A DNA stretch of 53,900 nt from Chloroflexi bacterium 13_1_40CM_65_17 (GTDB lineage: Bacteria > Chloroflexota > Dormibacteria > Dormibacterales > Dormibacteraceae), in assembly GCA_001917815.1 (NCBI GenBank), contig MNES01000033.1, positions 9,890 through 63,789 on the forward strand, written 5' to 3'. Of this stretch, positions 1 through 9,147 are shown one piece after another; within the stretch, counting starts at the first letter, position 1, and every line of letters begins with the position of its first letter. Both the position numbers and the translations under genes were made by a program. The notes under the pieces were generated by a model. It had not been told where the DNA came from. It saw nothing but the letters and a program-made list of their open reading frames with translations, and did not search any database.

Positions 1-121
1 GCAGCAGCAGCCCTCGAGGCAAGGCGGATGAACCCCTCCCGGCGCCATCTCTCCCGGGTCGGCGGGAATGGATCGTGATTGGAACCCCGTTGTCTGGGTA
101 GGAATCCCTGGAGGAACGCGA

Positions 122-1030
122 ATGAAACTCGAAGGCATCCATCACGTCAGCTCGATCACAGGCGACGCACAGGCGAACGTCGATTTCTATGCCGGTGTGC
201 TCGGGCTGCGCATGGTCAAGAAGACGGTCAACCAGGACGACCCGACCGTCTACCATCTCTTCTACGGCGACGACAAGGGCAGTCCAGGCCTGGACCTGAC
301 CTTCTTCGAATATCCGGGAGCGAGCCGCGGCCGCGCAGGCCGGGGGATGATCCACCGGATCGTGCTCAGGGTCGGCTCTGTGCAGGCGCTCGACTTCTGG
401 GAGCGGCGCCTGGGCGCCGGCGAGCGGACACGCGGGTCGATCCTGTTCTCAGACCCGGAGGGCCTTGGGTTGGAGCTTCGAGTCGTGAGCACGTCCGACG
501 CGTCACTCACGGCATCGCATCCTGAGATTCCGACCGAGCATGCGATCCAGGGGTTCGAGGAGGTCCGCGCATACACCGCCGACCCCGATACGAGCCGCAA
601 TCTGCTGGAGAATGCGCTCGGATTCGAGCGAGCCGGCGCCGCCTCGTGGCAGGCGCGAGGCGAGAAGCGCGGCGGTCGATACGTGTTCGACACGGCACCG
701 GGCGAGCGCGGCGTGCCGGGCGCGGGTACGGTGCATCACGTCGCCTGGGCCTCGCTCGATGAAGAGCAGGTGCCGTGGCGCGATCGCGTGATCGCCGGCG
801 GCGCCAGCCCGACGCCGGTCATCGACCGCTACTGGTTCAAGTCGGTGTATTTCCGCGAGCCGAGCGGTGTGCTGTTCGAGATCGCAACGATGGGCCCTGG
901 CTTCGCCGTGGACGAGGATCCCGCTCATCTAGGTGAAAGGCTCGTGCTGCCGCCGAAGTTCGAGCACCTGCGCGAGCGCCTCGAGGGCACGCTGACTCCG
1001 ATCCACGCTCCGGCCGTGGCCCACAGTTAG
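122..1030 (+). CDS. VOC-family ring-cleaving dioxygenase-like protein (MhqO/LinE type)
   Basis: Predicted 302-residue cytoplasmic protein with two tandem vicinal-oxygen-chelate (glyoxalase/extradiol dioxygenase) halves, roughly residues 1-130 and 140-285. Likely metal ligands and motifs are visible: GIHHVS near the start, GTVHHVAW in the second half and VLFEIAT near residue 265. Relatives are annotated as ring-cleaving dioxygenases acting on hydroquinone-like substrates, or as glyoxalases. The substrate cannot be read from the sequence. An upstream in-frame ATG at 68 would add 18 residues with no family resemblance. I chose the ATG at 122 because GGAGG sits 7 bases before it and the protein then begins with the usual MKLEGIHHVS. 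It is convergent with the cupin remnant and appears to be a single gene. Confidence 0.85.
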   Translation: MKLEGIHHVSSITGDAQANVDFYAGVLGLRMVKKTVNQDDPTVYHLFYGDDKGSPGLDLTFFEYPGASRGRAGRGMIHRIVLRVGSVQALDFWERRLGAGERTRGSILFSDPEGLGLELRVVSTSDASLTASHPEIPTEHAIQGFEEVRAYTADPDTSRNLLENALGFERAGAASWQARGEKRGGRYVFDTAPGERGVPGAGTVHHVAWASLDEEQVPWRDRVIAGGASPTPVIDRYWFKSVYFREPSGVLFEIATMGPGFAVDEDPAHLGERLVLPPKFEHLRERLEGTLTPIHAPAVAHS

Positions 1031-1047
1031 ATCTCAGGCGGCCCGGA

Positions 1048-1249
1048 CTAAAGCCACTCCGTTATGAATTTCGGGCTCAGGTGGATGTCCACCTGCTTCA
1101 GGCGCGTCTCGCCTGAGTTGACGAACGCGTGGGCCACGGTCGCCGGCACGATCAGTGTTCGAGCCGCGTGCACGTCGAGTGTCGAGGAGCCGACGGTGAA
1201 TGTGCCTCGGCTCGTCAGTGTTAGGGAAGTGCTGCAGCTCGGGTTCCAC
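1048..1249 (-). pseudogene. Cupin-domain fragment with a frameshift
   Basis: The minus-strand frame that ends at 1048 encodes a typical cupin C-terminal half: RGTFTVG, a VPA..AHAFVNSGE motif, then a QVDIHLSPKFITEWL tail. The residues that should come just before it (ELQHF) lie in the neighbouring frame, opened by a GTG at 1247-1249. The two frames join if one base of the CCC run at about 1225-1227 is removed. The first half of the cupin barrel is missing and the fragment overlaps the 3' end of the upstream membrane-protein gene. This looks like a decayed sugar- or small-molecule-binding cupin. The alternative is a sequencing error in a very short intact gene. Confidence 0.55.
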
Positions 1250-1799
1250 TGATGGCCTCGCGACCGCGGTTGCCGGCAGCGAGGCGCCAGAAAACGAAGC
1301 CCAACCCGAACGCCCACAGGCAGTACGCAGGCACTGTCACCACGGCGGCCACGCGGGCCACGTCGGCGCCACCGGCCCAGGTACCGGTGCTGATCGCCAG
1401 GAGTCCTATCCCGGTCAGGATGCCAAGTCCATCCACCACTCGCGGAAATCCCTCGCCGCCGAAGCCCAGGCTCGATGCGACGAGTATCCAGAGACCCACC
1501 AGCGCCAACGGCCACGCTGACCAGCCGCCGTATGCCGGTCCGCGCAGAACGTCCCACAGGGCGAGGATCTGCACGACGATCAGGAAGACGACGCCGACGC
1601 CGCCCCAGAAACCCACGAAGACGCCCCACGCCGGCCAGCGCATCGGATGCCTGAACAGGCCGATCACCACGGGCAGCAACAGGACCGCCCAGATCAGTAG
1701 GAACCAGCTGCGCGCGGCCGGCCAACCCAAGAGCTGGCTGGCGAACGCGACCAGCAGCGCGACAGCGGACCCATAGGTCAATACGCTCGTCCATCGCAT
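1221..1799 (-). CDS. Multi-pass membrane protein of unknown function
   Basis: 192 residues, mostly hydrophobic. About six membrane segments can be picked out, for example around residues 8-26, 30-48, 56-80, 92-113, 122-142 and 148-172. I recognise no catalytic motif or family. It lies 22 bases after the stop of the secreted beta-helix gene, on the same strand, so it may be the last gene of the carbohydrate operon. Its 3' end overlaps the cupin remnant, suggesting local rearrangement there. It could be a small integral-membrane helper of uptake or simply a passenger gene. Confidence 0.65.
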   Translation of the reverse strand: MRWTSVLTYGSAVALLVAFASQLLGWPAARSWFLLIWAVLLLPVVIGLFRHPMRWPAWGVFVGFWGGVGVVFLIVVQILALWDVLRGPAYGGWSAWPLALVGLWILVASSLGFGGEGFPRVVDGLGILTGIGLLAISTGTWAGGADVARVAAVVTVPAYCLWAFGLGFVFWRLAAGNRGREAISGTRAAALP

Positions 1800-1821
1800 G
1801 ACGGCGGTCAGACTAACGCTT

Positions 1822-3663
1822 TCACGGGTAGCTCACCACGGGGACCACGACATCCGGGTTGGCGATCGTCGATGACCCGCCGGTGTCGTTGACCACGTGC
1901 AGGATTCCACCGGATCCGTTCTTCGCGTCGAGAAAGATGGTCAGCAGGTCGTGGAGGCTCGAGGGCGGAAGTATGTCGGGCACCTCGAACGCATGCGCTG
2001 CGTAGATGTTCACGTGCTGGTTGAAGAAGCTGTAGCTGCCCATGCCATAACCCGTGAATCGTTCGACCTCACTGCTGACCTTGAAGGCCGCCCAGCCGTC
2101 GACACCGGGCGCCTCCATCCACGCCGCCTGGCTGGGCGGGTCGTAGGGCATCTCGTTCTGGAAGAAGACGACATTGCCTCCATCACCGTTCCAGATCACT
2201 TCGTACTTCTGATAGTGCTCGACGAAGAGCCCGTACGCGGTTACGTTGTCGCCATTGACGACGACGCCCGTGTCCGCTGTGTTGACCGTCCATCCGACAC
2301 CGTTGCCGTGGTCGGCCCGCCAGGCCCAGATGTCGTCGAGGATGACGTTGTCGCTGTTGACGACCAGGCTCGCCGTTGCCTTACCCGGCGCTGCGCCACC
2401 GATGCGGAAGAAAACATCCTGAAGAGCTGACGGGTCGCCGTCATCGCTTTCGTTCTGGCCGTCGCGGCTGCCAATCTGTAGAAGCACCGGAGATCTGGCG
2501 GCGCCCGCGTCGAACAAGAGGCCCGAGAGCAGCACGCCGCGCGCACCGGCGACGTTCATCGCGACACCTCCGTGCCGCGGGATCAGGGTCGGAATGCCGA
2601 GCCCGAGCACGACCGTGTCGGGCCTCGTGACCTCGATCGTGCGGTCGAGCTGGTAGATGCCCGGGGTGAGGATGAGGTTCTTGCCACGGCGCAGGGCTTT
2701 GTTGATGGTGCCCACAGAATCGCTCGGCCGGGCGACGAAGAACTCGTCGATTGAGATCGATGATCCTGGCGTCGCGCCGGCGCCCCAGGATGTGCCCACG
2801 GTGTTGTGCTGAAGCGATGGCACAAAGACCTTGAAGTGATCCTCAGGGTCTGAGTAAAGGAACGGCGCCTCACGGGTCACCGGGCTCGCGGCCAGCGTCG
2901 TGTACGGTCCGCCACACGACGCCTGGCTGGGGAAGCACTGAGCTGGCGCTCCCACAACTCCAGAGAACACCTGGTTCCAGACTCCGTTCGTCCACTGGTC
3001 GACCTTGCTGTTCCTCGTGATCCACTGCTGCTGCGATCCGTTCACGACCACGCTGCCATCGAACTCCGAGTCGGCGATGAAGCCACCGCTCGCGAACGAC
3101 GGAGGGGTGCAGTAGTCCATCAGGGTCATGAACCCGTTGACGTGGACGCGGCGCATGGGCGCGGCCTGTGAGACCGCCCAGAATTCACCGCTGTAGCAGC
3201 CGAAGCCCGGAGTGGTCACGTTGATGGTGAGGTTCGACATCGATCGCCAGAAGTTCACCAGCGCCGTGCAGTTGTTAGCCCCGAAGCACTGGTTGCGAAC
3301 GTAGATCGAACCGTTGATGACGACGTCGTCAGGCGAGAGTCCAAGGCCGGCAACCGTCGTGTAGTAGCCGATCTGAAAATTCAGCGGTTTCGTGGCGGAT
3401 CCGTACGTGCCGGGCTCGAACAACAGCGCATAACGCTGCGTGCCGAACTGGTTGGAGACCTGCTGGGCCGCAATGGCGTCAACCGTCGCCTGGATGTCGC
3501 TCTGCGGCATGCTCGAATTGAAGATGTGAACATTCGGGCCGAAGTCCGGTTGGCCTGGCGACTCCGCCCGCTCCGCCAGCGCCGTGGTAGCGAAACCGCT
3601 GCTCATCACGGCAAACGCGAGAGCAACCAGCGACCATCGTGCAAGCACTTTGCGCATGCTCAT
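1822..3663 (-). CDS. Secreted right-handed beta-helix protein, probable carbohydrate-active enzyme
   Basis: 613 residues with a clear Sec signal peptide (MRKVLARW, hydrophobic core, likely cut near ATTALA at about residue 30). The mature protein has two pectate-lyase-like beta-helix regions. The first begins FGPNVHIFNSSMP and contains YALLFEPGTYG; the second begins near residue 310 with INKALRRGKNLILTPGIYQL and continues into TRPDTVVLGLG. The Asn-rich turns and repeated VVNxDNV strands fit a parallel beta-helix. Actinobacterial relatives are often called 'adenylyl cyclase', which I reject, or placed near GH55/GH28-type hydrolases. It follows the GH3 gene by 60 bases, with AGGAG just before the ATG, in an oligosaccharide uptake operon. 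That context suggests an extracellular polysaccharide-cleaving role, but the substrate is unproved. Confidence 0.8.
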   Translation of the reverse strand: MSMRKVLARWSLVALAFAVMSSGFATTALAERAESPGQPDFGPNVHIFNSSMPQSDIQATVDAIAAQQVSNQFGTQRYALLFEPGTYGSATKPLNFQIGYYTTVAGLGLSPDDVVINGSIYVRNQCFGANNCTALVNFWRSMSNLTINVTTPGFGCYSGEFWAVSQAAPMRRVHVNGFMTLMDYCTPPSFASGGFIADSEFDGSVVVNGSQQQWITRNSKVDQWTNGVWNQVFSGVVGAPAQCFPSQASCGGPYTTLAASPVTREAPFLYSDPEDHFKVFVPSLQHNTVGTSWGAGATPGSSISIDEFFVARPSDSVGTINKALRRGKNLILTPGIYQLDRTIEVTRPDTVVLGLGIPTLIPRHGGVAMNVAGARGVLLSGLLFDAGAARSPVLLQIGSRDGQNESDDGDPSALQDVFFRIGGAAPGKATASLVVNSDNVILDDIWAWRADHGNGVGWTVNTADTGVVVNGDNVTAYGLFVEHYQKYEVIWNGDGGNVVFFQNEMPYDPPSQAAWMEAPGVDGWAAFKVSSEVERFTGYGMGSYSFFNQHVNIYAAHAFEVPDILPPSSLHDLLTIFLDAKNGSGGILHVVNDTGGSSTIANPDVVVPVVSYP

Positions 3664-3723
3664 CTCCTCATCTCCCCAACTACCTGTTCCGCCGCAGCCA
3701 CGTTTTCCCCCACGCTCCCTACT

Positions 3724-6114
3724 TCACCGCAGCACCACCTCGGCGCTCAGGCGCAGGTCACGCGAGGACCGGCCCGCGCGAACCTTGTATGTTCCGGGCT
3801 CCCACACCCACTCGTGCCGCCCGCCATCGAAGCGCGCGAACGAGCGTGCCGGCACGTTCAATTGAGCCTCGGCCAGCTCACCCGGCTCGGCGCCTACGCT
3901 GGAGAATGCGGCAAGGACGCGGAGCGGGCGGCTGGGGTCGTCATCGGGGCCCTCGAGGTAGAGCTGGACCACCTCCCTGCCGGCGCGATCGCCTGTGTTT
4001 CGCACGGCCGCCACCAGGGTCAGGTCTTGACCCGCGCTGATCGCGTGAGCGGCAGGCGCAAGTGACTCGTACCTCCAGTCCGTGTAGCCCAGGCCGTGGC
4101 CGAAGGAGAAGTGGGGCTCTGGACCCGCTCTGTCGTAGCCGCGGTAGCCGACGAGCAGACCTTCCGCGTAAGCGAGCTCGCCGGCCACCGGGTAAGCGCT
4201 CAGCACTGGCGAGTCGGCCTCGGCGCGAGGCACGGACACCGGCAGCCGTCCGCCTGGCTCGACCACCCCGGTCAGCACCTCGGCCAGCGCCTTTCCAAAT
4301 GCCTGTCCTGGGAACCACACCTGGATGACTGCCGCGACGTCGGCTGCCCACGGCATCAATACGGGCATCCCGGAGTTGACCACTACCACCGTGTTTGCGC
4401 GGGCCGCGGCGACGCGCCTCACGAGCTCGTCCTGCCGGCCGGACAGCGCCATGGTGTCCTTGTCGTAACCCTCGCTCTCGGTCCCATCCGCGGAACCCAC
4501 AACGACGATGGCCAGGTCCGCAGCGGCGGCGGCCTGGACCGCGTCTTCAATGAGCGCCTCGTCATTCAGCTGCGGGGTGATGCCCAACCGCATGTTGGCG
4601 AAACCGCCCTGATGTCCTCCCGCATTGGGTCGATGCTCGACGCGGATGTCGACCTCGCGGCCGGCCTCGAGCTGTATCGGAATGCGCACTTCAGGTGGTC
4701 GTGAAAGTGCCTCGACCACATCACGCGGGGTGAGGGTCGTGGCCTCGGCGAGCAGAATGCCGTCGAGAAACACGCGGAGCTGGCCGACGCCCGCGGCTCC
4801 GACGATGTACGGCCCGCTGCTACTGGCGCGATAGCGAGCCCGCATGACGACTTCCGAACCAGGCAGGTGCACCGCTTCCGGCAGGCCGTCCCACCACGTC
4901 ACGGTGCTACCGGGGAACGGCGTGTCATGCACGATCGCACCGCCAGCGACCCGCACCTGCAGACGCACGCCCGGATCTCCGCTCACAGGGTCGTCGAGGC
5001 TGCCGTCGGTTGGCGCGGCGGTCGTGGCGCTCGTCAGGCAGCCCATGTTCACGGTGACCAATGCGTCGAAGGCGTCGCCGAGCGCCTCCGCGAGTCGTAT
5101 CCCCGCGACCGGGAGCACCCGTCGCGGGTTGCTGAGCAGCACGAAGGATCGGGCGGTCACCTCACGGATGAGCTCAGGGTCCACCAGGGCTCTCTGCGCG
5201 CCTGCCATCTCAAGCGATGCACCGCCGTTGAGCGCGCCGACCCGACGCGCGAGCGCCAGCAGCCTCAACACTTTGTCATCGATGTCGGCCTCTTGTACCC
5301 TGCCCGCCCCCACGGCCGCGAGCAGGTGGTCACCCCAGGGGCCATCCGGTCCCGGCATTACCAGGTCGAGACCGCCGGTGGCACTTGTCACAGTGGTCCG
5401 GGTGGCCGACCAGTCCGAGACTACGACCCCTGGGAACGCCCATTCTGCCTTGAGCACATCGCGGAGCAGGATCGAATTCGCCGTCATGGCGGAGCCGTTG
5501 ACCGAGTTGTAGGCAGCCATGACCAGGGCGACATCCGCCTCGGCGACGCACGCCTCGAAAGGCGGGAGGTAGAGCTCCCGAAGAACCGTGTCTGAGACTC
5601 TCGCGTCGTAGGTGCGGCGCTCTGTCTCGGAGTCGTTGGCGACATAGTGCTTGGCGGTCGCGCCCACGCCGGTTTCCTGCACGCCTCGCACATAGGCCAC
5701 AGCGAGGCGGGTGGTTAGCAGCGGATCTTCGGAGAAGCACTCGAAGCCGCGGCCACTGAGCGGAGTCCGGACGAGGTTGATCGTCGGCGCCAGAAGCACG
5801 TCGACGCCTCTGGCGCGCGCCTCCTGTCCAAGCGCGAAAGCGAGGTCGTGCACGAGCTGTTCGTCCCAGGTCGCGCCGAGCGCGACTGGACATGGCAGCG
5901 ATGAGGATGGATTCCGCGAATCGAAACGAGTGCCGCGAACGCCGGCCGGTCCGTCGGACATGACGATCGGGCGCAGTCCGACCACGCTCTCGCCGTGCAG
6001 CCGCCACGAGTCCGCCCCGGTCAGCAGGCGGACTTTTTGCTCGAGGGTCAGCAAAGCGACCAGGCCGGAATCATCGCCACGCGCATTGCTGACGGCGCTG
6101 ATCACGAGGGACAC
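3724..6114 (-). CDS. bglX: GH3 beta-glucosidase with PA14 insert
   Basis: 796 residues with no signal peptide, so it probably works in the cytoplasm on imported oligosaccharides. Domain order: GH3 N-terminal barrel (about 25-300), GH3 C-terminal alpha/beta domain interrupted by a PA14-like insert (about 385-515), and a fibronectin III-like domain at the end (TGDRAGREVVQLYLEGP). Visible active-site elements are GRGFECFSEDP (122-131), AKHYVAND (154-161) and the nucleophile Asp234 in VVSDWSA. The probable acid/base Glu is in ESEGYDKD (Glu546 or Glu548). This PA14-bearing GH3 group usually removes terminal glucose from beta-glucosides or beta-glucans; other beta-glycosides are possible. It lies in the same operon as the binding protein, separated by two strong hairpins. 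Confidence 0.93.
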   Translation of the reverse strand: MSLVISAVSNARGDDSGLVALLTLEQKVRLLTGADSWRLHGESVVGLRPIVMSDGPAGVRGTRFDSRNPSSSLPCPVALGATWDEQLVHDLAFALGQEARARGVDVLLAPTINLVRTPLSGRGFECFSEDPLLTTRLAVAYVRGVQETGVGATAKHYVANDSETERRTYDARVSDTVLRELYLPPFEACVAEADVALVMAAYNSVNGSAMTANSILLRDVLKAEWAFPGVVVSDWSATRTTVTSATGGLDLVMPGPDGPWGDHLLAAVGAGRVQEADIDDKVLRLLALARRVGALNGGASLEMAGAQRALVDPELIREVTARSFVLLSNPRRVLPVAGIRLAEALGDAFDALVTVNMGCLTSATTAAPTDGSLDDPVSGDPGVRLQVRVAGGAIVHDTPFPGSTVTWWDGLPEAVHLPGSEVVMRARYRASSSGPYIVGAAGVGQLRVFLDGILLAEATTLTPRDVVEALSRPPEVRIPIQLEAGREVDIRVEHRPNAGGHQGGFANMRLGITPQLNDEALIEDAVQAAAAADLAIVVVGSADGTESEGYDKDTMALSGRQDELVRRVAAARANTVVVVNSGMPVLMPWAADVAAVIQVWFPGQAFGKALAEVLTGVVEPGGRLPVSVPRAEADSPVLSAYPVAGELAYAEGLLVGYRGYDRAGPEPHFSFGHGLGYTDWRYESLAPAAHAISAGQDLTLVAAVRNTGDRAGREVVQLYLEGPDDDPSRPLRVLAAFSSVGAEPGELAEAQLNVPARSFARFDGGRHEWVWEPGTYKVRAGRSSRDLRLSAEVVLR

Positions 6115-6131
6115 TTTCCGACAAGGACGGG

Positions 6132-6179
6132 CGCGGCCGGCACTGCGCCGGCCGCGGCCCGCCCATCAATGCGATGGGC
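6132..6179 (-). promoter_or_regulatory. Two GC hairpins between binding-protein and GH3 genes
   Basis: Two stem-loops sit in tandem in the 80-base gap. One has perfect 10-base arms (6132-6141 with 6147-6156, loop ACTGC). The other has 7-base arms (6161-6167 with 6173-6179, loop AATGC). Neither is followed by a T-run on the transcribed strand. They may protect the upstream message 3' end so that the binding protein is made in excess over the enzymes downstream, a common arrangement in sugar operons. A weak terminator is the alternative. Confidence 0.5.
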
Positions 6180-6194
6180 GTCCATTACCTCAGC

Positions 6195-7985
6195 TCAGGA
6201 CACTGGCTTGAGCTGCATCAGGATGTAAGCCATCTGCGGATCGCTTGGTGAAGGGTTCATGTAGGGATGCGATTGGTTGGGCCAGCCTGTGTACTTGGCG
6301 CTGCTGAAGACATTCCAGTCGGCGCCGTACAGCAGGGGGGCGTCAGGAACTTCGGCCGACATGATCTTCTCGAGCTGCTGCACCACTGGGTACAGGTTTG
6401 CGGTGTCGTTGGGATCAGTGCTCTCGTACTTCCGGAGAGCGGCGTCAGCTTCTGCGTTGGACCAGCCTTGGTAGTGCGCAACCGAGTTCACGTCCTTGCT
6501 GTCGAACCAGTTCTGGAACTGGATGTATGGGATGCTGCCGCCGTTGCCCCAGTGGATGGCTGTCTGCCACGCGGAGGGGTTGGACGTGATGTTGGTGTTC
6601 CAGTCGGAGTAGCCCTGCGCCGGCTTCGTCGTCACGTCCATGCCGAGTGGCTGGAGCTCCTGTGACATGAGAGCGGCGTTCTCCCAGTAGTCGGAGAAGG
6701 GAACCGGGTCGTAGACCGAGAACTTGATGATCTGGCCGCCCTTTGTCCAGCAGTTGGCCGTGTTGGTGCCATCGCAGTTCCCACCCGACTTGAAAGTCCC
6801 GGTGCTGCTGTCGTAGCGCGAGCTGGCAGGAGGGGCCCAGCCGGCGCTCTTGAGTATGTCGTACACGTCCATACCCGCCGGCAGATTGGCAGCCTTGGCT
6901 GCGGCCGCGTCCGGCACGCTGCCGCCGGTGGAAAGGTCGCCCTTGAGCGTGCCGTCGGTCGGGAGGAAGGCGGCCTGGTTGGGCAGGATGAGTCCGCTCG
7001 ATGAGCTGGCGGCGCGCTCGTAGCCCGACTCGCCAAGTAGGGCCAGGGCGTTGCGGTCGACGCCATAGCTCACCGCCTTGCGCACCGCTGCTTCGCCGAT
7101 TCCCGTGGCGCCGCCGTTGCCGGGGTTCAGGTTGAACCAGAGTGTGACGGTGCTGCCCGAGGCGAACCAGGCGTGGTTGGTCTGGGGGTTGAGGTCGACA
7201 AAGTTGGCATAGACGTTCGGGATGTCGTTTCCGGCCCAGTCCAGCTGCCCGCTGACGAGCGCGTCGCTCGCTGCGGCGTTGGTGGCGATGGCGGGCGTCC
7301 AGATCGCTGATTCAGGTGGGGTTCCGCCCCAATAGTTCGGGTTTGGCTTCCACTTGATCACCGAGCTCGAATAGCTGTCCAGCATGAACGGGCCGGTGCC
7401 CAGCGGGACCTTGATCGTCATCGTCGGGTCCTGCGCGATCTGGTTCGCGACCGACGCCTTGAGCATGAAGGTGTTGCTGAGGATGTTGAACAGTCCGGTG
7501 TACTGTGCTGATCCGAAGTGGAGGGTCACGGTGTTGCCGCTGACCGTCGGGTCCGAGGCCTGCGTCGGTACGCCCCGCGCGTTCGCCTTCGGATTCTCCA
7601 GCATCTTGAAAGTGGCGGCGACGTCGGCTGGACCGAAGGCCGAGCCGTCGCTGAACTTGACGTTCTGACGGATCGTCACCTGCAGGTCTTTGCCGCCGTT
7701 CTGAAACGTATATGAGGTCGCCAGCCAAGGGTGGGTGCCGGCCGCCGTGGCATCAAGCTGGTTGAACTCGACCAATGGCTCGTTGACCAGACTGCGCGTG
7801 CCCATCTGGGACGTGACGGAATTGTTGTCATAGGGGTTGAAGTCTTCGGAGAACGTGACCCCTGTGGTCGGTTCCGCGATCAGGGGTTTACCAGCCGAGG
7901 ACGTCGACGTCGAGGTCGAGTTGCAGCCGACTGCAATGAGAAGGGCCCCAATCCCGACCAGGCTTGCCAATGCTCGCCGATTCAT
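6195..7985 (-). CDS. ABC transporter substrate-binding lipoprotein, family 5 (dipeptide/oligosaccharide type)
   Basis: 596 residues. The N terminus has a lipoprotein signal with lipobox IAVGC (Cys21), followed by a Ser/Thr-rich tether. The body has the family 5 extracellular solute-binding fold: a WLATSYTFQNGGKDLQVTI start, ...NVKFSDGSAFGPADVAATFKML..., LGTGPFMLDSY near residue 195, and RKAVSYGVDRNAL near 310. Family 5 proteins bind peptides, nickel or oligosaccharides. The neighbouring GH3 and secreted beta-helix genes make a gluco-oligosaccharide more likely than a peptide, as for the Opp-like cello-oligosaccharide importers of Thermotoga and archaea. It lies between the transporter ATPase and the GH3 gene and completes a full importer. 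Confidence 0.9.
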   Translation of the reverse strand: MNRRALASLVGIGALLIAVGCNSTSTSTSSAGKPLIAEPTTGVTFSEDFNPYDNNSVTSQMGTRSLVNEPLVEFNQLDATAAGTHPWLATSYTFQNGGKDLQVTIRQNVKFSDGSAFGPADVAATFKMLENPKANARGVPTQASDPTVSGNTVTLHFGSAQYTGLFNILSNTFMLKASVANQIAQDPTMTIKVPLGTGPFMLDSYSSSVIKWKPNPNYWGGTPPESAIWTPAIATNAAASDALVSGQLDWAGNDIPNVYANFVDLNPQTNHAWFASGSTVTLWFNLNPGNGGATGIGEAAVRKAVSYGVDRNALALLGESGYERAASSSSGLILPNQAAFLPTDGTLKGDLSTGGSVPDAAAAKAANLPAGMDVYDILKSAGWAPPASSRYDSSTGTFKSGGNCDGTNTANCWTKGGQIIKFSVYDPVPFSDYWENAALMSQELQPLGMDVTTKPAQGYSDWNTNITSNPSAWQTAIHWGNGGSIPYIQFQNWFDSKDVNSVAHYQGWSNAEADAALRKYESTDPNDTANLYPVVQQLEKIMSAEVPDAPLLYGADWNVFSSAKYTGWPNQSHPYMNPSPSDPQMAYILMQLKPVS

Positions 7986-8044
7986 CTACCTGTCACCTCC
8001 ATGACGCCGTGAATTTTGCTGACGGGAACTCGCGCGGGACACCC

Positions 8045-8067
8045 TCTCCCCAACCCACTGGGGGGGA
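8045..8067. repeat. Short GC repeat-like hairpin upstream of the binding-protein gene
   Basis: The 112-base gap between the ATPase stop and the binding-protein start holds CCCTCTCCCC, a short spacer and a G-run (ACTGGGGGGG). The arms can pair into a C/G hairpin. Its composition resembles the repeat inside the permease-ATPase linker at 10206-10275. It may be an imperfect copy of the same interspersed element, or a message-stabilising hairpin. Confidence 0.35.
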
Positions 8068-8097
8068 CCGAAACGCCAGACACAGATCCATCCTTCC

Positions 8098-9147
8098 TCA
8101 CCTCTTTTTCGATTCCTTGTCGAGTGGTTCGCTTGCGGCCACGAGCAAGCCGTTTTCGCTCGCCTGCCGCTGGGCTGGGTCGACGTGAAGCCAGCACGCC
8201 GCGACGTGGCCCGGTGCTACGGCGATGCTCGGCGGCACCTGCCGTTTGCAGACCTCCATCGCGAACGGGCATCGCGGGTGAAAGCGACAGCCGCTTGGCG
8301 GGGCGCTCAAGCTTGGTGGCGCTCCACGGTCTTCGATATGCGGCGGTTTCGAGCGGTCCGGGTCGGGCGCGGCCGAGAGCAGCAGCTGTGTGTACGGGTG
8401 GGCGGGGCTGTCGGTCAGGCTCGCGCTGGGCGCCGACTCAACGAGCTGGCCGGCGTACATCACGACGATCGTGTCGGCGAGATAGCGTGCCGAGGCAATG
8501 TCGTGGGTGACGTAGAGGATGGCCAGCTGCTCCTTGTCGCGAAGGTCGGCGAGCAGGTTGAGAACACCCAGGCGAATCGACACATCGAGCATCGACACGG
8601 GCTCGTCGGCGATCAGCACGCGGGGGCGCACCGCGAGCGCCCGGGCGATGGCCACGCGCTGGCGCTGGCCGCCAGAGAGCTCGTGGGGAAATTTCCCGGT
8701 GAAGCTGTCCGGGGGCTTCAGAGCGACGCGGCGCAGCAGGTCCGCCACCGCCGCATCCCCGCCGCCATTGGCCATGTGGTGGATCTGCAGTGGCCGTATC
8801 AGATGATGCCGGACTCGGTGCACCGGGTTCAGGGACGCAAACGGGTCCTGGAAGATCATCTGGACCTGGGCCGCGTAAGAGCGCGGCCGTCCGGAAGGCG
8901 CCGGCCGCCCGTCCAGCAGGACTTGCCCGGCGTCGGGTTTGATGATCCTGGCAAGCAGGCGAGCGACGGTCGTCTTCCCGGCTCCACTCTCCCCCACCAG
9001 GGCAGTGACCTTGCCGGCGTCGAGGCGCACGGACACGCGGTCGACGGCGTTGACCGGGACCCGCCGCGCCAGCAGCCCGCGACCCTTCTTGACCCAGAAG
9101 TGCTTGGTGAGGTCGCGACCTTCCAGAACGGGTGTCGCTGAGCTCAC
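8098..9147 (-). CDS. Oligopeptide/oligosaccharide ABC transporter ATP-binding protein (OppF-like)
   Basis: 349 residues. Walker A is GESGAGKTT near residue 53, the signature is [16 protein letters not shown], and Walker B is [12 protein letters not shown] with the H-loop in YVTHDIAS. The C-terminal oligo_HPY extension is present ([15 protein letters not shown]), as expected for Opp/Dpp ATPases. It is one half of the motor; the partner ATPase is the C-terminal half of the upstream fusion protein. The start codon overlaps the stop of that gene by 4 bases, so the two are translationally coupled. Confidence 0.92.
   Translation of the reverse strand: MSSATPVLEGRDLTKHFWVKKGRGLLARRVPVNAVDRVSVRLDAGKVTALVGESGAGKTTVARLLARIIKPDAGQVLLDGRPAPSGRPRSYAAQVQMIFQDPFASLNPVHRVRHHLIRPLQIHHMANGGGDAAVADLLRRVALKPPDSFTGKFPHELSGGQRQRVAIARALAVRPRVLIADEPVSMLDVSIRLGVLNLLADLRDKEQLAILYVTHDIASARYLADTIVVMYAGQLVESAPSASLTDSPAHPYTQLLLSAAPDPDRSKPPHIEDRGAPPSLSAPPSGCRFHPRCPFAMEVCKRQVPPSIAVAPGHVAACWLHVDPAQRQASENGLLVAASEPLDKESKKR

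Noticed and set aside
1822-3663. Adenylyl cyclase, as close relatives are often named
   Set aside because: It has a signal peptide and a beta-helix fold with no class I-III cyclase motif; its context is carbohydrate use.
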